64,000 bases of DNA, taken from contig NZ_CP016948.1 in NCBI RefSeq assembly GCF_001642805.2, forward strand, positions 4,650,001-4,714,000, given 5' to 3'. The translations under genes and the position numbers were made by a program. Origin of the DNA: Serratia surfactantfaciens. GTDB taxonomy: Bacteria; Pseudomonadota; Gammaproteobacteria; Enterobacterales; Enterobacteriaceae. The first letter of the stretch is position 1. Every line of letters starts with the position of its first letter. The notes below the pieces were generated by a model. The model was not told the DNA's origin, did not search any database, and saw only the letters and a list, made by a program, of their open reading frames with translations. Below, piece by piece: positions 19,203 to 27,550 of this stretch.

Positions 19203-19475
19203 TCACTTCTTCTTGATGGGCGGCTGTTTCTTTTGCCAGGCCAGCAGCTCGAACACGCCAAAGATAAAGATCTTGGCCTCTTGCCAGTAGCTGATCGGCT
19301 GATCCTTCGGCTGGGTGGATTTCAACAGCACCAGTTGCAGGCCGTGCATCACCACCATAAAGAACAGCGCCACGTCGATGAAATACTTCAGCGGCTTGGG
19401 AAATGGATGGAACAGGTTAGAGAGCAGGAAGCCCCACACGCACAGCATCAGCAGGCGGCCCAGATTAATCAGCAT
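19203..19475 (-). CDS. yhhL: DUF1145 membrane protein YhhL
   Basis: A 90-residue protein with two or three hydrophobic helices (LGRLLMLCVWGFLLSNL and YFIDVALFFMVVMHGLQLV), matching E. coli YhhL. Function is unknown. Its start overlaps the end of rsmD by 11 bp, so the two are a translationally coupled pair. Confidence 0.88.
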   Translation of the reverse strand: MLINLGRLLMLCVWGFLLSNLFHPFPKPLKYFIDVALFFMVVMHGLQLVLLKSTQPKDQPISYWQEAKIFIFGVFELLAWQKKQPPIKKK

Positions 19476-20085
19476 GGTCGGTTTTCTCTTGCGAACGAAT
19501 ATAAAGGCGATAGGCCACCTGGCCGGCGACCTTTTCCCGGTGCAGCTGCCAGCTGGCAGGCACGTCCGCCGCGGCGCTTTCTGCCTCGGCTTCTACATAG
19601 ATCCAGGCCTCGTCGGCCAGCCAGCCACGTTGCTCCAGCAACAGGGCGGTTTCCGCCAGCAGGCCTTTGCGAAACGGCGGATCGAGGAACACCACGTCGA
19701 ACGGTTGGCCATCGCCCGCCAGCCAGCTCAGCGTGTTGGTGTTGATAACCACCCCTTTGCCCTGCAGCAGCGCCAGATTTTTTTCCAGTTGCTGCGCCAC
19801 CGGCCGTTCGAATTCCAGCAGCGTGGCGCTGCCGGCATAGCGCGATAGCGCCTCCAGCCCCAATGCGCCGCTGCCGGCGAAACAGTCGAGGCAGCGTGCG
19901 CCCTGAATCACCGGCGCCAGCCAGTTGAACAGGGTTTCGCGTACCCGATCGGTGGTGGGGCGCAGCCCCGGGCTGTTCGGCACCGGGAGTTTGCGACCGC
20001 GCCATTGGCCGCCGATGATGCGGATCTGTCCGGCTGCGGCCTGGGGCGGTTTTTTGGCCGCCGCCCGTGGCGAGAGTCTTGTCAT
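19465..20085 (-). CDS. rsmD: 16S rRNA m2G966 methyltransferase RsmD
   Basis: S-adenosylmethionine-dependent methyltransferase that methylates N2 of G966 in 16S rRNA. The 206 residues show a basic N-terminus, IRIIGGQWRGRKLPVP, RPTTDRVRETLFNWL, the SAM-binding CLDCFAGSGALGLEALSR and the catalytic motif VVFLDPPF. It is divergent from ftsY, the conserved arrangement in gamma-proteobacteria, and translationally coupled to yhhL. Confidence 0.95.
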   Translation of the reverse strand: MTRLSPRAAAKKPPQAAAGQIRIIGGQWRGRKLPVPNSPGLRPTTDRVRETLFNWLAPVIQGARCLDCFAGSGALGLEALSRYAGSATLLEFERPVAQQLEKNLALLQGKGVVINTNTLSWLAGDGQPFDVVFLDPPFRKGLLAETALLLEQRGWLADEAWIYVEAEAESAAADVPASWQLHREKVAGQVAYRLYIRSQEKTDHAD

Positions 20086-20327
20086 AAGCGTTGTTTGGTT
20101 TCTTTTGCGGCGCGGGGCCGCCGAGGTTAACGAAAAGTTGTCCCTATTCTACCGGTGACGGGCGTCGGGGGGAACGGTAAAACGTTGTTGTCTGATTTCA
20201 CGCCGGAAAGCATGCCGGATGCGTGTTGCTGCGCGAGGGAAAGTGATAGACTCGGCGGATTATTGTCAGCATATATCCTTCAGGTATGTAGGGTAAGCGA
20301 GCCTTCGGTACGGAGTAGAGTCATAAC

Positions 20328-22031
20328 ATGGCAAAAGATAAGAAACGTGGGTTTTTCTCCTGGCTGGGCTTTGGCCAGAAGGAGAAGGAAGAAGAGCAAC
20401 AGCAACCTGAGCCGTCGGTAGAGCAGGCGGAACCTCAGGCCGCGGAGACGCCGGCTGAACCGGTCGCCGCCAAGCTGGACGACAAGCTCCCCGCCCAGGA
20501 ATCTGAACCTGCCGCCTCCGTCGACACCCCGGGAGAGTGGGATAACGGTCAGGCCGGCGAGCAAATCGCAGAAAATCTGCCTGCGGCGGCCGAACATCCG
20601 GCGGCGCAAGCGCTGGCCGAAGAGATCGTCAGCGTAACTGAACAGGTGGCGGCGCAGCAGCAACCTGTCACCGAACCCGAGCCGGTTGTCGAGCCAGAGC
20701 CGGTCGTTGAATCCGAGCCGGTTGTCGAGCCAGAGCCAGTCGTTGAACCCGAGCCGGTTGTCGAGCCAGAGCCAGTCGTTGAACCCGAACCGGTTGTCGA
20801 GCCTGAGCCGGTCGTTGAGCCTGAGCCGGTCGTTGAACCTGAGCCGGTCGTTGAGCCTGAGCCGGTCGTTGAGCCTGAGCCGGTCGTTGAGCCTGAGCCG
20901 GTCGTTGAGCCTGAGCCGGTTGTCGAGCCTGAGCCGGTCGTTGAACCCGAGCCGGTCGTAGAGCCTGAGCCGGTCGTTGAGCCTGAGCCGGTCGTCGAAC
21001 CTGAGCCGGTTGTTGAACCCGAGCCAGTCGTTGAGCCAGAGCCGGAAGCGGAAGAAGAGCCGCTGGAACCCGTCGTGCCGGCCGCTGCGCAAGAGCAAGA
21101 GCGCCCGACCAAAGAGGGCTTCTTCGCGCGCCTGAAGCGCAGCCTGCTGAAGACCAAGCAGAACCTCGGCTCCGGCTTTATGGGGCTGTTCCGCGGCAAA
21201 AAGATCGACGACGACCTGTTCGACGAGCTGGAAGAACAGCTGTTGATCGCCGACGTTGGCGTGGACACCACGCGCAAGATCATCACCTCCCTGACTCAGC
21301 ACGCCAGCCGCAAGCAGCTGAAAGACGCCGAAGCGCTGTACGGCAAGCTGAAGGAGGAAATGTCCGAAATTCTGGCCAAGGTCGATCAGCCGCTGGATGT
21401 CAGCGGGAAAACCCCGTATGTCATCCTGATGGTCGGCGTGAATGGCGTGGGTAAAACCACCACTATCGGTAAACTGGCGCGCCAGTTCCAGGCGGAAGGC
21501 AAGTCGGTGATGCTGGCGGCGGGGGACACCTTCCGCGCCGCGGCGGTGGAGCAGCTGCAGGTGTGGGGCGAGCGCAACCGCATTCCGGTGGTGGCGCAGC
21601 ATACCGGCGCGGATTCCGCTTCGGTGATCTTCGATGCGGTGCAGGCCGCCAAGGCGCGTGGCATCGATGTCTTGATCGCCGATACCGCCGGCCGTCTGCA
21701 GAACAAATCGCATCTGATGGAAGAGCTGAAGAAGATCGTCCGCGTCATGAAAAAACTGGACGACCAGGCCCCCCATGAGGTTATGCTGACGCTCGATGCC
21801 AGTACCGGCCAGAATGCGGTCAGTCAGGCGAAATTATTTAATGAAGCCGTGGGCTTAACCGGCATCACGCTGACTAAACTGGACGGTACCGCCAAGGGCG
21901 GGGTGATCTTCGCCATCGCCGATCAGTTCGGTATCCCGATTCGCTATATCGGCGTCGGTGAAGGCATCGAAGATTTGCGGCCGTTTAAGGCTGACGATTT
22001 TATTGAGGCACTTTTTGCCCGAGAGGATTAA
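20328..22031 (+). CDS. ftsY: Signal recognition particle receptor FtsY
   Basis: SRP receptor GTPase that docks ribosome-SRP complexes at the inner membrane. The 567 residues (497 in E. coli) start with a basic amphipathic segment ([19 protein letters not shown]). A long acidic A domain follows, containing twenty hexapeptide repeats of the EPVVEP type (separate entry). The N domain ([18 protein letters not shown]) and the G domain complete the protein: [15 protein letters not shown] near residue 370, DTAGR, and [10 protein letters not shown]. The extra length lies in the acidic repeat, not in the catalytic NG core. ftsE starts 5 bp after the stop. Confidence 0.97.
   Translation: MAKDKKRGFFSWLGFGQKEKEEEQQQPEPSVEQAEPQAAETPAEPVAAKLDDKLPAQESEPAASVDTPGEWDNGQAGEQIAENLPAAAEHPAAQALAEEIVSVTEQVAAQQQPVTEPEPVVEPEPVVESEPVVEPEPVVEPEPVVEPEPVVEPEPVVEPEPVVEPEPVVEPEPVVEPEPVVEPEPVVEPEPVVEPEPVVEPEPVVEPEPVVEPEPVVEPEPVVEPEPVVEPEPVVEPEPEAEEEPLEPVVPAAAQEQERPTKEGFFARLKRSLLKTKQNLGSGFMGLFRGKKIDDDLFDELEEQLLIADVGVDTTRKIITSLTQHASRKQLKDAEALYGKLKEEMSEILAKVDQPLDVSGKTPYVILMVGVNGVGKTTTIGKLARQFQAEGKSVMLAAGDTFRAAAVEQLQVWGERNRIPVVAQHTGADSASVIFDAVQAAKARGIDVLIADTAGRLQNKSHLMEELKKIVRVMKKLDDQAPHEVMLTLDASTGQNAVSQAKLFNEAVGLTGITLTKLDGTAKGGVIFAIADQFGIPIRYIGVGEGIEDLRPFKADDFIEALFARED
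20679..21038 (+). repeat. Twenty 18-bp repeats in the ftsY acidic domain
   Basis: Exactly 360 bp of tandem 18-mers, each coding Glu-Pro-Val-Val-Glu-Pro (one unit has Ser for the last Pro). The units differ in synonymous positions (GTT/GTC/GTA, GAG/GAA, CCG/CCA/CCC/CCT), so the array is not a recent perfect expansion. Such arrays can change copy number by slippage and can collapse in short-read assembly, so the true number is uncertain. Confidence 0.9.
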
Positions 22032-22036
22032 TACGG

Positions 22037-22330
22037 ATGATTCGCTTTGAACAGGTCAGTAAAGCTTATCTGGGCGGACGGCAAGCGCTGCAGGGGGTAG
22101 ATTTCCATCTGCGCCCAGCGGAAATGGCGTTTCTGACCGGCCATTCCGGCGCGGGGAAAAGTACCCTGCTGAAACTGATTTGCGGTATCGAACGGCCCAG
22201 CGCCGGCCACATCTGGTTTGGCGGTCACGACATCAGCCGTTTGAAAAACCGCGAGGTGCCGTTCCTGCGCCGGCAGATCGGCATGATCTTCCAGGATCAC
22301 CACCTGCTGCTGGATCGCACGGTGTATGAC
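22037..22330 (+). CDS. ftsE: Cell-division ABC ATPase FtsE, N-terminal part (gene split by chimeric insert)
   Basis: Codons 1-98 of FtsE, the ATPase that with FtsX activates septal peptidoglycan hydrolases through EnvC. Walker A is TGHSGAGKSTLLKL at about residues 38-51, and the Q-loop RRQIGMIFQDHHLL follows. The reading breaks after Asp98 (RTVYD) at 22330, where a 38-bp mosaic-end palindrome begins; in the assembly it then runs seven nonsense codons to a stop at 22351. The missing part resumes in frame at 24994. Joined, the gene has 223 codons (222 in E. coli). ftsE is essential or near-essential, so a real disruption is unlikely. Confidence 0.93.
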
Positions 22331-22368
22331 CTGTCTCTTATACACATCTAGATGTGTATAAGAGACAG
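22331..22368. repeat. Head-to-head Tn5 mosaic ends (Nextera mate-pair junction adapter)
   Basis: A perfect 38-bp palindrome: CTGTCTCTTATACACATCT followed directly by its reverse complement. Each half is the engineered 19-bp Tn5 mosaic end used in Nextera library kits, and the head-to-head fusion is the junction adapter of the mate-pair protocol. It is synthetic, not native. It produces the well-known spurious peptides SLIHI and SYTHLDVYKRQ in six-frame translations of this spot. Confidence 0.97.
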
Positions 22369-22469
22369 GAGTAGAGTCATAACATGGCAAAAGATAAGAA
22401 ACGTGGGTTTTTCTCCTGGCTGGGCTTTGGCCAGAAGGAGAAGGAAGAAGAGCAACAGCAACCTGAGCC
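22369..22469 (+). repeat. 101-bp exact duplicate of the ftsY 5' end
   Basis: Identical to 20313-20413 (ribosome site, ATG and first codons of ftsY). It abuts the adapter exactly where the 5' end of a circularised 20313-22330 fragment (2018 bp) would be read. It is not a functional second ftsY. Confidence 0.93.
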
Positions 22470-24127
22470 ACGGTGCCGCCACTTCGTGCGGTCAGTGAAC
22501 CGACCGTGCCGCTGCCGCCGACGATACCGCCGTTCTGCACGCTGACATCCGAGGTGACCGAGCCGTTGATCGCCAGCCGCCCCTGATTGACCAGCGTCGG
22601 GCCGGCATAGGTGTTGGTGCCGGTCAGCACCAGGGTGCCCACGCCCTCTTTGGTCAGGCCGCCGTGGCCGGAGATGTCGTTGGAGTAGGTTTCCCATCCA
22701 CAGTGGAAGTCATCACATTTCCTGGCGTGCAGCGTACCGGCATCCACCTCGGCGCCGATCCCCGGAATATTGGCGACAAACTGGGTCGAGCCATAGGCCA
22801 CGCCCGTCGGATCCGGGATGCGGAATTCTGCGGGAATATCCTCAACGGTATAGAACATGCCCGGGCCTTTGATGGCCTTGCCCAGGTTGATCATCCCCCA
22901 GCCGTAGAGCGCGTCGATGCCCGGCGCCCCCATATCGGTGGCGGTGGTTTTCAGCACGTCGGCAATCTGCGCCGAGGTCATGTACGGGAAGCGCTGCAGC
23001 AACACCGCCACCGCACCGGTCACGTGCGGCGTCGCCATCGAGGTACCGTTTTTATTGCCGTAGTCCGAAACCAGATGGGCCGGATCGGAGCCGTTGGCCA
23101 CGGTGCTGTAGATTTTGCTGCCCGGTGACGACACGCAGAAGCTGGCGGTATAGCCGCAGCGGGAAGAGAAGCTGCTGATGGTGTAAGGCACGCTGTTGCT
23201 CGATGCCGCATCCTGCGCCACGCTGGCGACCGACAGCCAGTTCGGCGCGATATCCGGCACAAAGTAGGCCAAGCCGCTGATCACGTCCGGCTGGTTGTAG
23301 TTGCCGTCGTTGCCGGCGGCGAACAGCACCAGAATATTCTTGCGCGCGGCGTCGATAGCGCCCTGATAACCTGCGCCGGCCAGGCTGCCGAGCAGCGGTT
23401 TGACCTGATCGAACTGTTCCTGCGCATCCTTCAGCTCAAAGTGCAGCGCATTAGGATCGCGGCCGCCGTCGGACAGAAAGTCGGGAATGCTGACGCCCCA
23501 GCTGTTGTTGATCACCCGCGCGCCGCTCTTGATCATCGCCTGCCAGCCGGCATTGGTGACGGCGCCGTCCAGACCGAGGAATTCTCCGTAAGCCGGGCCG
23601 TCGTTGTCGTTATCGACGCTGATCACCTGCGAATCGAAGGCCACGCCGTGCATGCCGGTGCCATCGCGGTTGGCCGCGCTGATCCCCGCGACGTGCACCC
23701 CGTGGTTGCTCAATGTCGCCCCGCTATAGAAATGGAAGGTGCCGTCGAAGTAAAAGCGATCGCCGGCGTTGATCCCCGGCCGGTGCGGGTCGGTATAGGC
23801 GCGGTAGCCTTCGGTGACGACGTTGATCAGTTTGCCGTCGCCGGCGAACTCGGGATGGTGGTTAACCGGGGTGTCGAAAATGCCCACCTTCTGCCCTTTG
23901 CCGGTATAGCCGGCGGCGTAGGCCTCATCGGCATGGATCGCCCCCAGCCCCCAGTTGGCATTGAACTCGGCGCTGCGCCAGCTGGCCGGATCGCCCGCCT
24001 GGCCGTTCTCTATATAGGTTGCGGCCTGCGCATACCCCGCCAGCCCCATGCAGCAGACCAGCGCGTTCAGCCGCCACGGTGAGCGACGAGCCTTTCCTTT
24101 GCTATCAAAACCCATTGTTGTTGTCAT
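22470..24127 (-). CDS. Subtilisin-type serine protease autotransporter, N-terminal passenger only (Ssp-like)
   Basis: First about 552 residues of an S8-family type V autotransporter; the rest is lost at the chimeric junction. A signal peptide (basic start, then LNALVCCMGLAGYAQA ending at residue 35) precedes the protease domain. The triad is Asp85 (VGIFDTPVNH), His142 (LSNHGVHVAG) and Ser363 (NGTSMATPHV), with oxyanion Asn273 (AAGNDG). A passenger-associated repeat (GVGTLVLTGTNTYAG) lies just before the break at GGTVA. S. marcescens carries several such proteases (Ssp, Ssp-h1, Ssp-h2). Read through the junction, this would create a false hybrid protein. Confidence 0.88.
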
Positions 24128-24193
24128 TTCCTTACCTTTTGCTTGTTATTGGCCGACGCCCCAGGTGCGTCGGGTTCTCATTAGCAGGATGTG

Positions 24194-24220
24194 AAAAAGG
24201 AACCGCCCGCAGACGGTTCC
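24194..24220 (-). terminator. Rho-independent terminator after the upstream autotransporter
   Basis: GGAACCG (24199-24205) pairs with CGGTTCC (24214-24220), and on the minus strand the stem is followed by TTTTT. It lies 25 bp beyond the stop of the beta-barrel fragment, in the gap before the second autotransporter. Confidence 0.75.
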
Positions 24221-24245
24221 CGTACAAGGATTGAGAAGAAGCGTC

Positions 24246-24993
24246 TTAGAAGCGCCAGGTGAAGCCGGCGTTGACGCTGTTGTCCTGATGATGCTGCGAC
24301 AGCAGCCCGCCGTAGCCCAGCGACAGCGTGGCGTTCTCGTTCACCGCCACTTCCGCCCCCGCCTTCAGCACCATCCCGTCGCGCGAGACCGGCACGCTGC
24401 CCACCACGAACGGCGCGTTGCCGCCGTTGAACCGCAGACCCGTGCCACGCTCCACTCCGCCGTACTGGTGTTGCCACCCCAGCTCGCTGCGCAGCGCCAC
24501 CGTCGTGCCCGGGCTCACCTGCCATGCGGTGTCCGCGCGCAGGCCCAGCGTCGACACCGTCGCATCGGTATGCTGCTTGTCCCCGCGCAGCGCCGCCGCG
24601 CCACCGCTCTCCCCGATGCCGTTGTTCTCGAAGTTCACGTACGCCAGGTTCACGAACGGCTCCAGGTTCAGCCACTCCCCTTTCACGCTGTAGCCCGCTT
24701 CCGCGAACAGCTGCTCGGTGCGCGCGCTGTACTTCGCCGTGTCACGGTCCGACTGCATTCCGTAGTTCACCGACCGTTTGGTGTCGATGCGGTGCCAGGT
24801 GTAGCCCGCACCGCCGCGCAGCGCCAGCGCACCGAACTGCTTGTCGCCGTACGCCGCCAGGTGGTAGTTGTCACTGTCCGCCTTCGACCCGTACCCGCCG
24901 TGCAGCGAGGTGCGGGTGTAACCGGTCGCTACCCCCAGCCGCCCGTCGTCCGCAACCGCCGAGTCCAGCCCGACCAGCACCCCGTAGGTCGAG
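24246..24993 (-). CDS. Autotransporter beta-barrel translocator domain, C-terminal fragment
   Basis: The last about 248 residues of a second autotransporter, reading from about 24992 (STYGVLVGLDSAVADDG) to TAA at 24246-24248. Alternating amphipathic strands (NYHLAAYGDKQFGALALRGG, LNLEPFVNLAYVNFE) and the terminal aromatic residue of SVNAGFTWRF are typical of the 12-stranded outer-membrane barrel. Its passenger is cut off where ftsE resumes. In the source genome it would lie 118 bp upstream of the passenger gene at 24127, on the same strand, making tandem paralogues. Confidence 0.88.
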
Positions 24994-25371
24994 AACGTGG
25001 CGATGCCGCTGATCATCGCCGGCGCCAGCACCGAAGACATCCGTCGCCGCGTCTCCGCCGCGCTGGATAAGGTCGGTCTGCTGGATAAAGCGAAGAACTT
25101 CCCGATTCAGCTGTCTGGCGGTGAGCAGCAGCGTGTGGGCATCGCCCGTGCGGTGGTGAACAAACCGGCGGTGCTGCTGGCGGATGAACCGACCGGTAAC
25201 CTGGACGATGCGCTGTCGGAAGGCATTCTGCGCCTGTTTGAAGAATTCAACCGCGTCGGCGTGACCGTCCTGATGGCGACGCACGACACCGGGCTTATCG
25301 CCCGCCGCAATTACCGCATCCTGACGCTGAGCCAGGGCCGCATGCAAGGGGGCGCTCACCATGGCCAATAA
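24994..25371 (+). CDS. ftsE: Cell-division ABC ATPase FtsE, C-terminal part
   Basis: Codons 99-223 of FtsE, resuming with Asn-Val-Ala-Met-Pro-Leu-Ile, the exact continuation expected after RTVYD at 22330. It carries the ABC signature [16 protein letters not shown], Walker [15 protein letters not shown] and the H-loop [13 protein letters not shown] at 24997 could be mistaken for a start but has no ribosome site; the segment before it is autotransporter DNA. It overlaps ftsX by 11 bp. Confidence 0.93.
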   Translation, partial: NVAMPLIIAGASTEDIRRRVSAALDKVGLLDKAKNFPIQLSGGEQQRVGIARAVVNKPAVLLADEPTGNLDDALSEGILRLFEEFNRVGVTVLMATHDTGLIARRNYRILTLSQGRMQGGAHHGQ

Positions 25372-26314
25372 CGCAAAAACCGCCAAGAGCAAGGCGCTGC
25401 GCGGCGGCTGGCGCGAACAGTGGCGTTATGCCTGGATGAACGCCATCAAAGACATGCTGCGTCAGCCGTTGGCGACGCTGCTGACGGTGATGGTGATCGC
25501 CATTTCCCTGACGCTGCCGAGCGTGTGCTACATCGTGTGGAAAAACGTCAGCACCGCAGCCAGCCAGTGGTACCCGACGCCGCAGTTGACGGTCTACCTG
25601 GATAAATCGCTCGATGACGACGCGGCGCTGAAAGTGCTCGACGCCATCAAGGCGGAAGCCGGGGTGGAGAAAGTGAACTACCTGTCGCGTGAAGAAGCGC
25701 GCGGCGAGTTCCGCAACTGGTCGGGCTTTGGCGGCGCACTGGACATGCTGGAGGAGAACCCGCTGCCGGCGGTGGCGATCGTCACGCCGAAGCTGAGCTT
25801 CCAGAGTTCGGACACCCTCAACACCCTGCGCGATCGCGTAGCGGCGGTGCAGGGGGTGGAAGAAGTGCGTATGGATGACAGCTGGTTTGCCCGCCTGGCG
25901 GCGCTGACTGGGCTGGCGGGCCAGATCGCGGCGATCATCGGCGTGCTGATGATCGTGGCGGTGTTCCTGGTGATCGGCAACAGCGTGCGTCTGAGCATCT
26001 TCAGCCGTCGCGACACCATCAACGTGATGAAGCTGATCGGCGCCACCGACGGCTTTATTCTGCGGCCGTTCCTCAACGGCGGGGCGATGCTGGGCTTTGC
26101 CGGCGCGCTGCTGTCGCTGGTGCTGTCCGGCGCGCTGGTGTGGCAGCTTGAGTCGGTGGTCACCGGCGTAGCTAAAGTGTTCGGCACCACCTTCACCCTG
26201 CACGGGCTGGGTTGGGATGAGGCGCTGCTGCTGCTGATCATCTCCGCGATGATCGGTTGGATCGCCGCCTGGCTGGCGACGGTGCAACATTTACGCCGAT
26301 TTACACCACAGTAA
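25361..26314 (+). CDS. ftsX: Cell-division protein FtsX
   Basis: Permease-like membrane partner of FtsE; the FtsEX complex in the septum activates EnvC-controlled amidases rather than transporting a substrate. The 317 residues have a cytoplasmic N-terminus ([19 protein letters not shown]), a first helix ([20 protein letters not shown]), a large periplasmic loop and three C-terminal helices with [18 protein letters not shown] between them. It is somewhat shorter than E. coli FtsX (352) at the N-terminus. Translation is coupled to ftsE by overlap. rpoH follows after 316 bp. Confidence 0.95.
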   Translation: MANNAKTAKSKALRGGWREQWRYAWMNAIKDMLRQPLATLLTVMVIAISLTLPSVCYIVWKNVSTAASQWYPTPQLTVYLDKSLDDDAALKVLDAIKAEAGVEKVNYLSREEARGEFRNWSGFGGALDMLEENPLPAVAIVTPKLSFQSSDTLNTLRDRVAAVQGVEEVRMDDSWFARLAALTGLAGQIAAIIGVLMIVAVFLVIGNSVRLSIFSRRDTINVMKLIGATDGFILRPFLNGGAMLGFAGALLSLVLSGALVWQLESVVTGVAKVFGTTFTLHGLGWDEALLLLIISAMIGWIAAWLATVQHLRRFTPQ

Positions 26315-26630
26315 GATTTTTTTGGTATACTCTTCTCCTGCTGCTTTTGATCGCGTTGCGGGAGAAGAGTGACCTCAAGCGAAGTCAGCACCATCCTCTC
26401 TTCTTAGCGCACAAATTCCCTATCGGCCTGTACCCTCGTCACGTATTGTCAGCAACAATGCTTGCAAAAAAGGGTGAACTTATAGGGCGGAGTACGGTCA
26501 AAAATTGCAGCAAATGTTAAGGTGCCCGGCGTGTGGAACCGCTTTTGCTTCAGCAACTGCCGTAGAATCAATCATTTCCCCGCTGTAATAATCACCTGCA
26601 TGATTTTGTATTCTCATAGAGAGGGTTTGA
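26315..26630 (+). promoter_or_regulatory. rpoH promoter and leader region
   Basis: 316 bp between ftsX and rpoH without a credible gene. A sigma-E type promoter candidate is at 26476-26503. The rpoH ribosome site AGAGGG precedes the ATG at 26631. In E. coli this region holds several promoters and the start of the heat-sensing mRNA structure that masks rpoH translation; the structure was not modelled here. Confidence 0.65.
26476..26503 (+). promoter_or_regulatory. Candidate sigma-E (RpoE) promoter of rpoH
   Basis: GAACTT (26476-26481) and TCAAA (26499-26503) are separated by 17 bp, close to the RpoE pattern GAACTT-N16-TCTGA/TCAAA. It would correspond to the heat-inducible P3 promoter of E. 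coli rpoH. Confidence 0.5.
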
Positions 26631-27488
26631 ATGACCAAAGAAATGCAAACTTTAGCCTTAGTACCCCAAGGTAGCTTGGAAGCCTATATCCGGGCAGCCA
26701 ACGCCTATCCGATGCTGACGGCAGAGGAAGAGCGGGAGCTGGCTGAACGGCTGCATTATCAGGGCGATCTGGATGCCGCTAAGCAGCTCATCCTGTCTCA
26801 CCTGCGCTTTGTCGCTCATATTGCCCGCAACTATTCAGGCTATGGTCTGCCACAGGCGGATCTGATTCAGGAAGGCAATATCGGCCTGATGAAAGCCGTT
26901 CGCCGCTTCAACCCTGAAGTCGGCGTGCGTCTGGTTTCCTTTGCGGTGCATTGGATTAAGGCAGAAATCCACGAGTACGTATTGCGCAACTGGCGCATCG
27001 TAAAAGTGGCGACCACCAAAGCGCAGCGCAAGCTGTTCTTTAACCTGCGCAAAACCAAACAGCGTTTGGGCTGGTTCAACCAGGACGAAGTGGAACTGGT
27101 GGCCCGCGAGCTGGGCGTAACCAGCAAAGACGTACGCGAGATGGAATCTCGCATGGCAGCGCAGGACATGACTTTCGATCCGACTCCGGACGACGAGGCC
27201 CGCGACGGCCAGTCGATGGCGCCGGTGCTGTACCTGCAGGACAAGAGTTCTGACTTCGCCGAAGGCATCGAGGAAGATAACTGGGAAAGCAACGCCGCAG
27301 ACAAGCTGGCCTATGCGCTGGAAGGTCTGGACGAGCGTAGCCAGCATATCATTCGTGCCCGTTGGCTGGACGACGACAACAAGTCGACGTTGCAGGAGCT
27401 GGCCGATCAGTATGGCGTTTCCGCCGAGCGTGTGCGCCAGTTGGAAAAGAACGCCATGAAGAAACTGAAAATGGCGATCGAAGCCTGA
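26631..27488 (+). CDS. rpoH: Heat-shock sigma factor RpoH (sigma-32)
   Basis: Alternative sigma factor that directs RNA polymerase to chaperone and protease genes. The 285 residues contain region 2 ([39 protein letters not shown]), the RpoH-specific box [15 protein letters not shown] at the region 2/3 boundary, and the region 4 helix-turn-helix ([20 protein letters not shown]). Length and position after ftsX match E. coli. It ends in a strong terminator. Confidence 0.98.
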   Translation: MTKEMQTLALVPQGSLEAYIRAANAYPMLTAEEERELAERLHYQGDLDAAKQLILSHLRFVAHIARNYSGYGLPQADLIQEGNIGLMKAVRRFNPEVGVRLVSFAVHWIKAEIHEYVLRNWRIVKVATTKAQRKLFFNLRKTKQRLGWFNQDEVELVARELGVTSKDVREMESRMAAQDMTFDPTPDDEARDGQSMAPVLYLQDKSSDFAEGIEEDNWESNAADKLAYALEGLDERSQHIIRARWLDDDNKSTLQELADQYGVSAERVRQLEKNAMKKLKMAIEA

Positions 27489-27506
27489 GTTGACGCGATA
27501 TTCGAA

Positions 27507-27532
27507 AAAAAGCCCGGCAAGCCGGGCTTTTT
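27507..27532. terminator. Bidirectional terminator after rpoH
   Basis: AAAAAGCCCGGC (27507-27518) and GCCGGGCTTTTT (27521-27532) form a perfect 12-bp stem, loop AA, with T runs on both strands. It separates convergent rpoH and the uncharacterised gene at 27551. Confidence 0.9.
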
Positions 27533-27550
27533 CATGCCTGAAATCCGGCG

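Larger units (their letters stand above)
22331..24993. other. Chimeric assembly insert (library adapter, ftsY copy and displaced autotransporter DNA)
   Basis: These 2663 bp interrupt ftsE between codons 98 and 99 and must be removed to restore the gene. Order: two fused mosaic ends (22331-22368), a 101-bp duplicate of the ftsY start (22369-22469), then minus-strand DNA with parts of two S8 autotransporter genes (22470-24993). There is no transposase, no target-site duplication and no resistance gene. The autotransporter DNA is real Serratia-type sequence but probably belongs elsewhere in the genome. Confidence 0.92.

Noticed and set aside
20679..21038. Possible CRISPR array or satellite
   Set aside because: The 18-bp units have no spacers and stay in one reading frame coding EPVVEP within a normal ftsY gene.
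20549..21286. Long minus-strand reading rich in Gly-Ser-Thr opposite ftsY
   Set aside because: It is the antisense translation of the EPVVEP repeats, with no ribosome site or signal of its own.
22369..22469. A second ftsY gene or recent gene duplication
   Set aside because: Only 101 bp are copied and they abut the adapter; there is no further ftsY sequence.
22331..24993. A transposon or genomic island inserted into ftsE
   Set aside because: Only engineered mosaic ends fused head to head, no transposase, no target-site duplication, and an exact copy of upstream ftsY next to the adapter; ftsE also rejoins in frame. A library and assembly artefact explains all of it.
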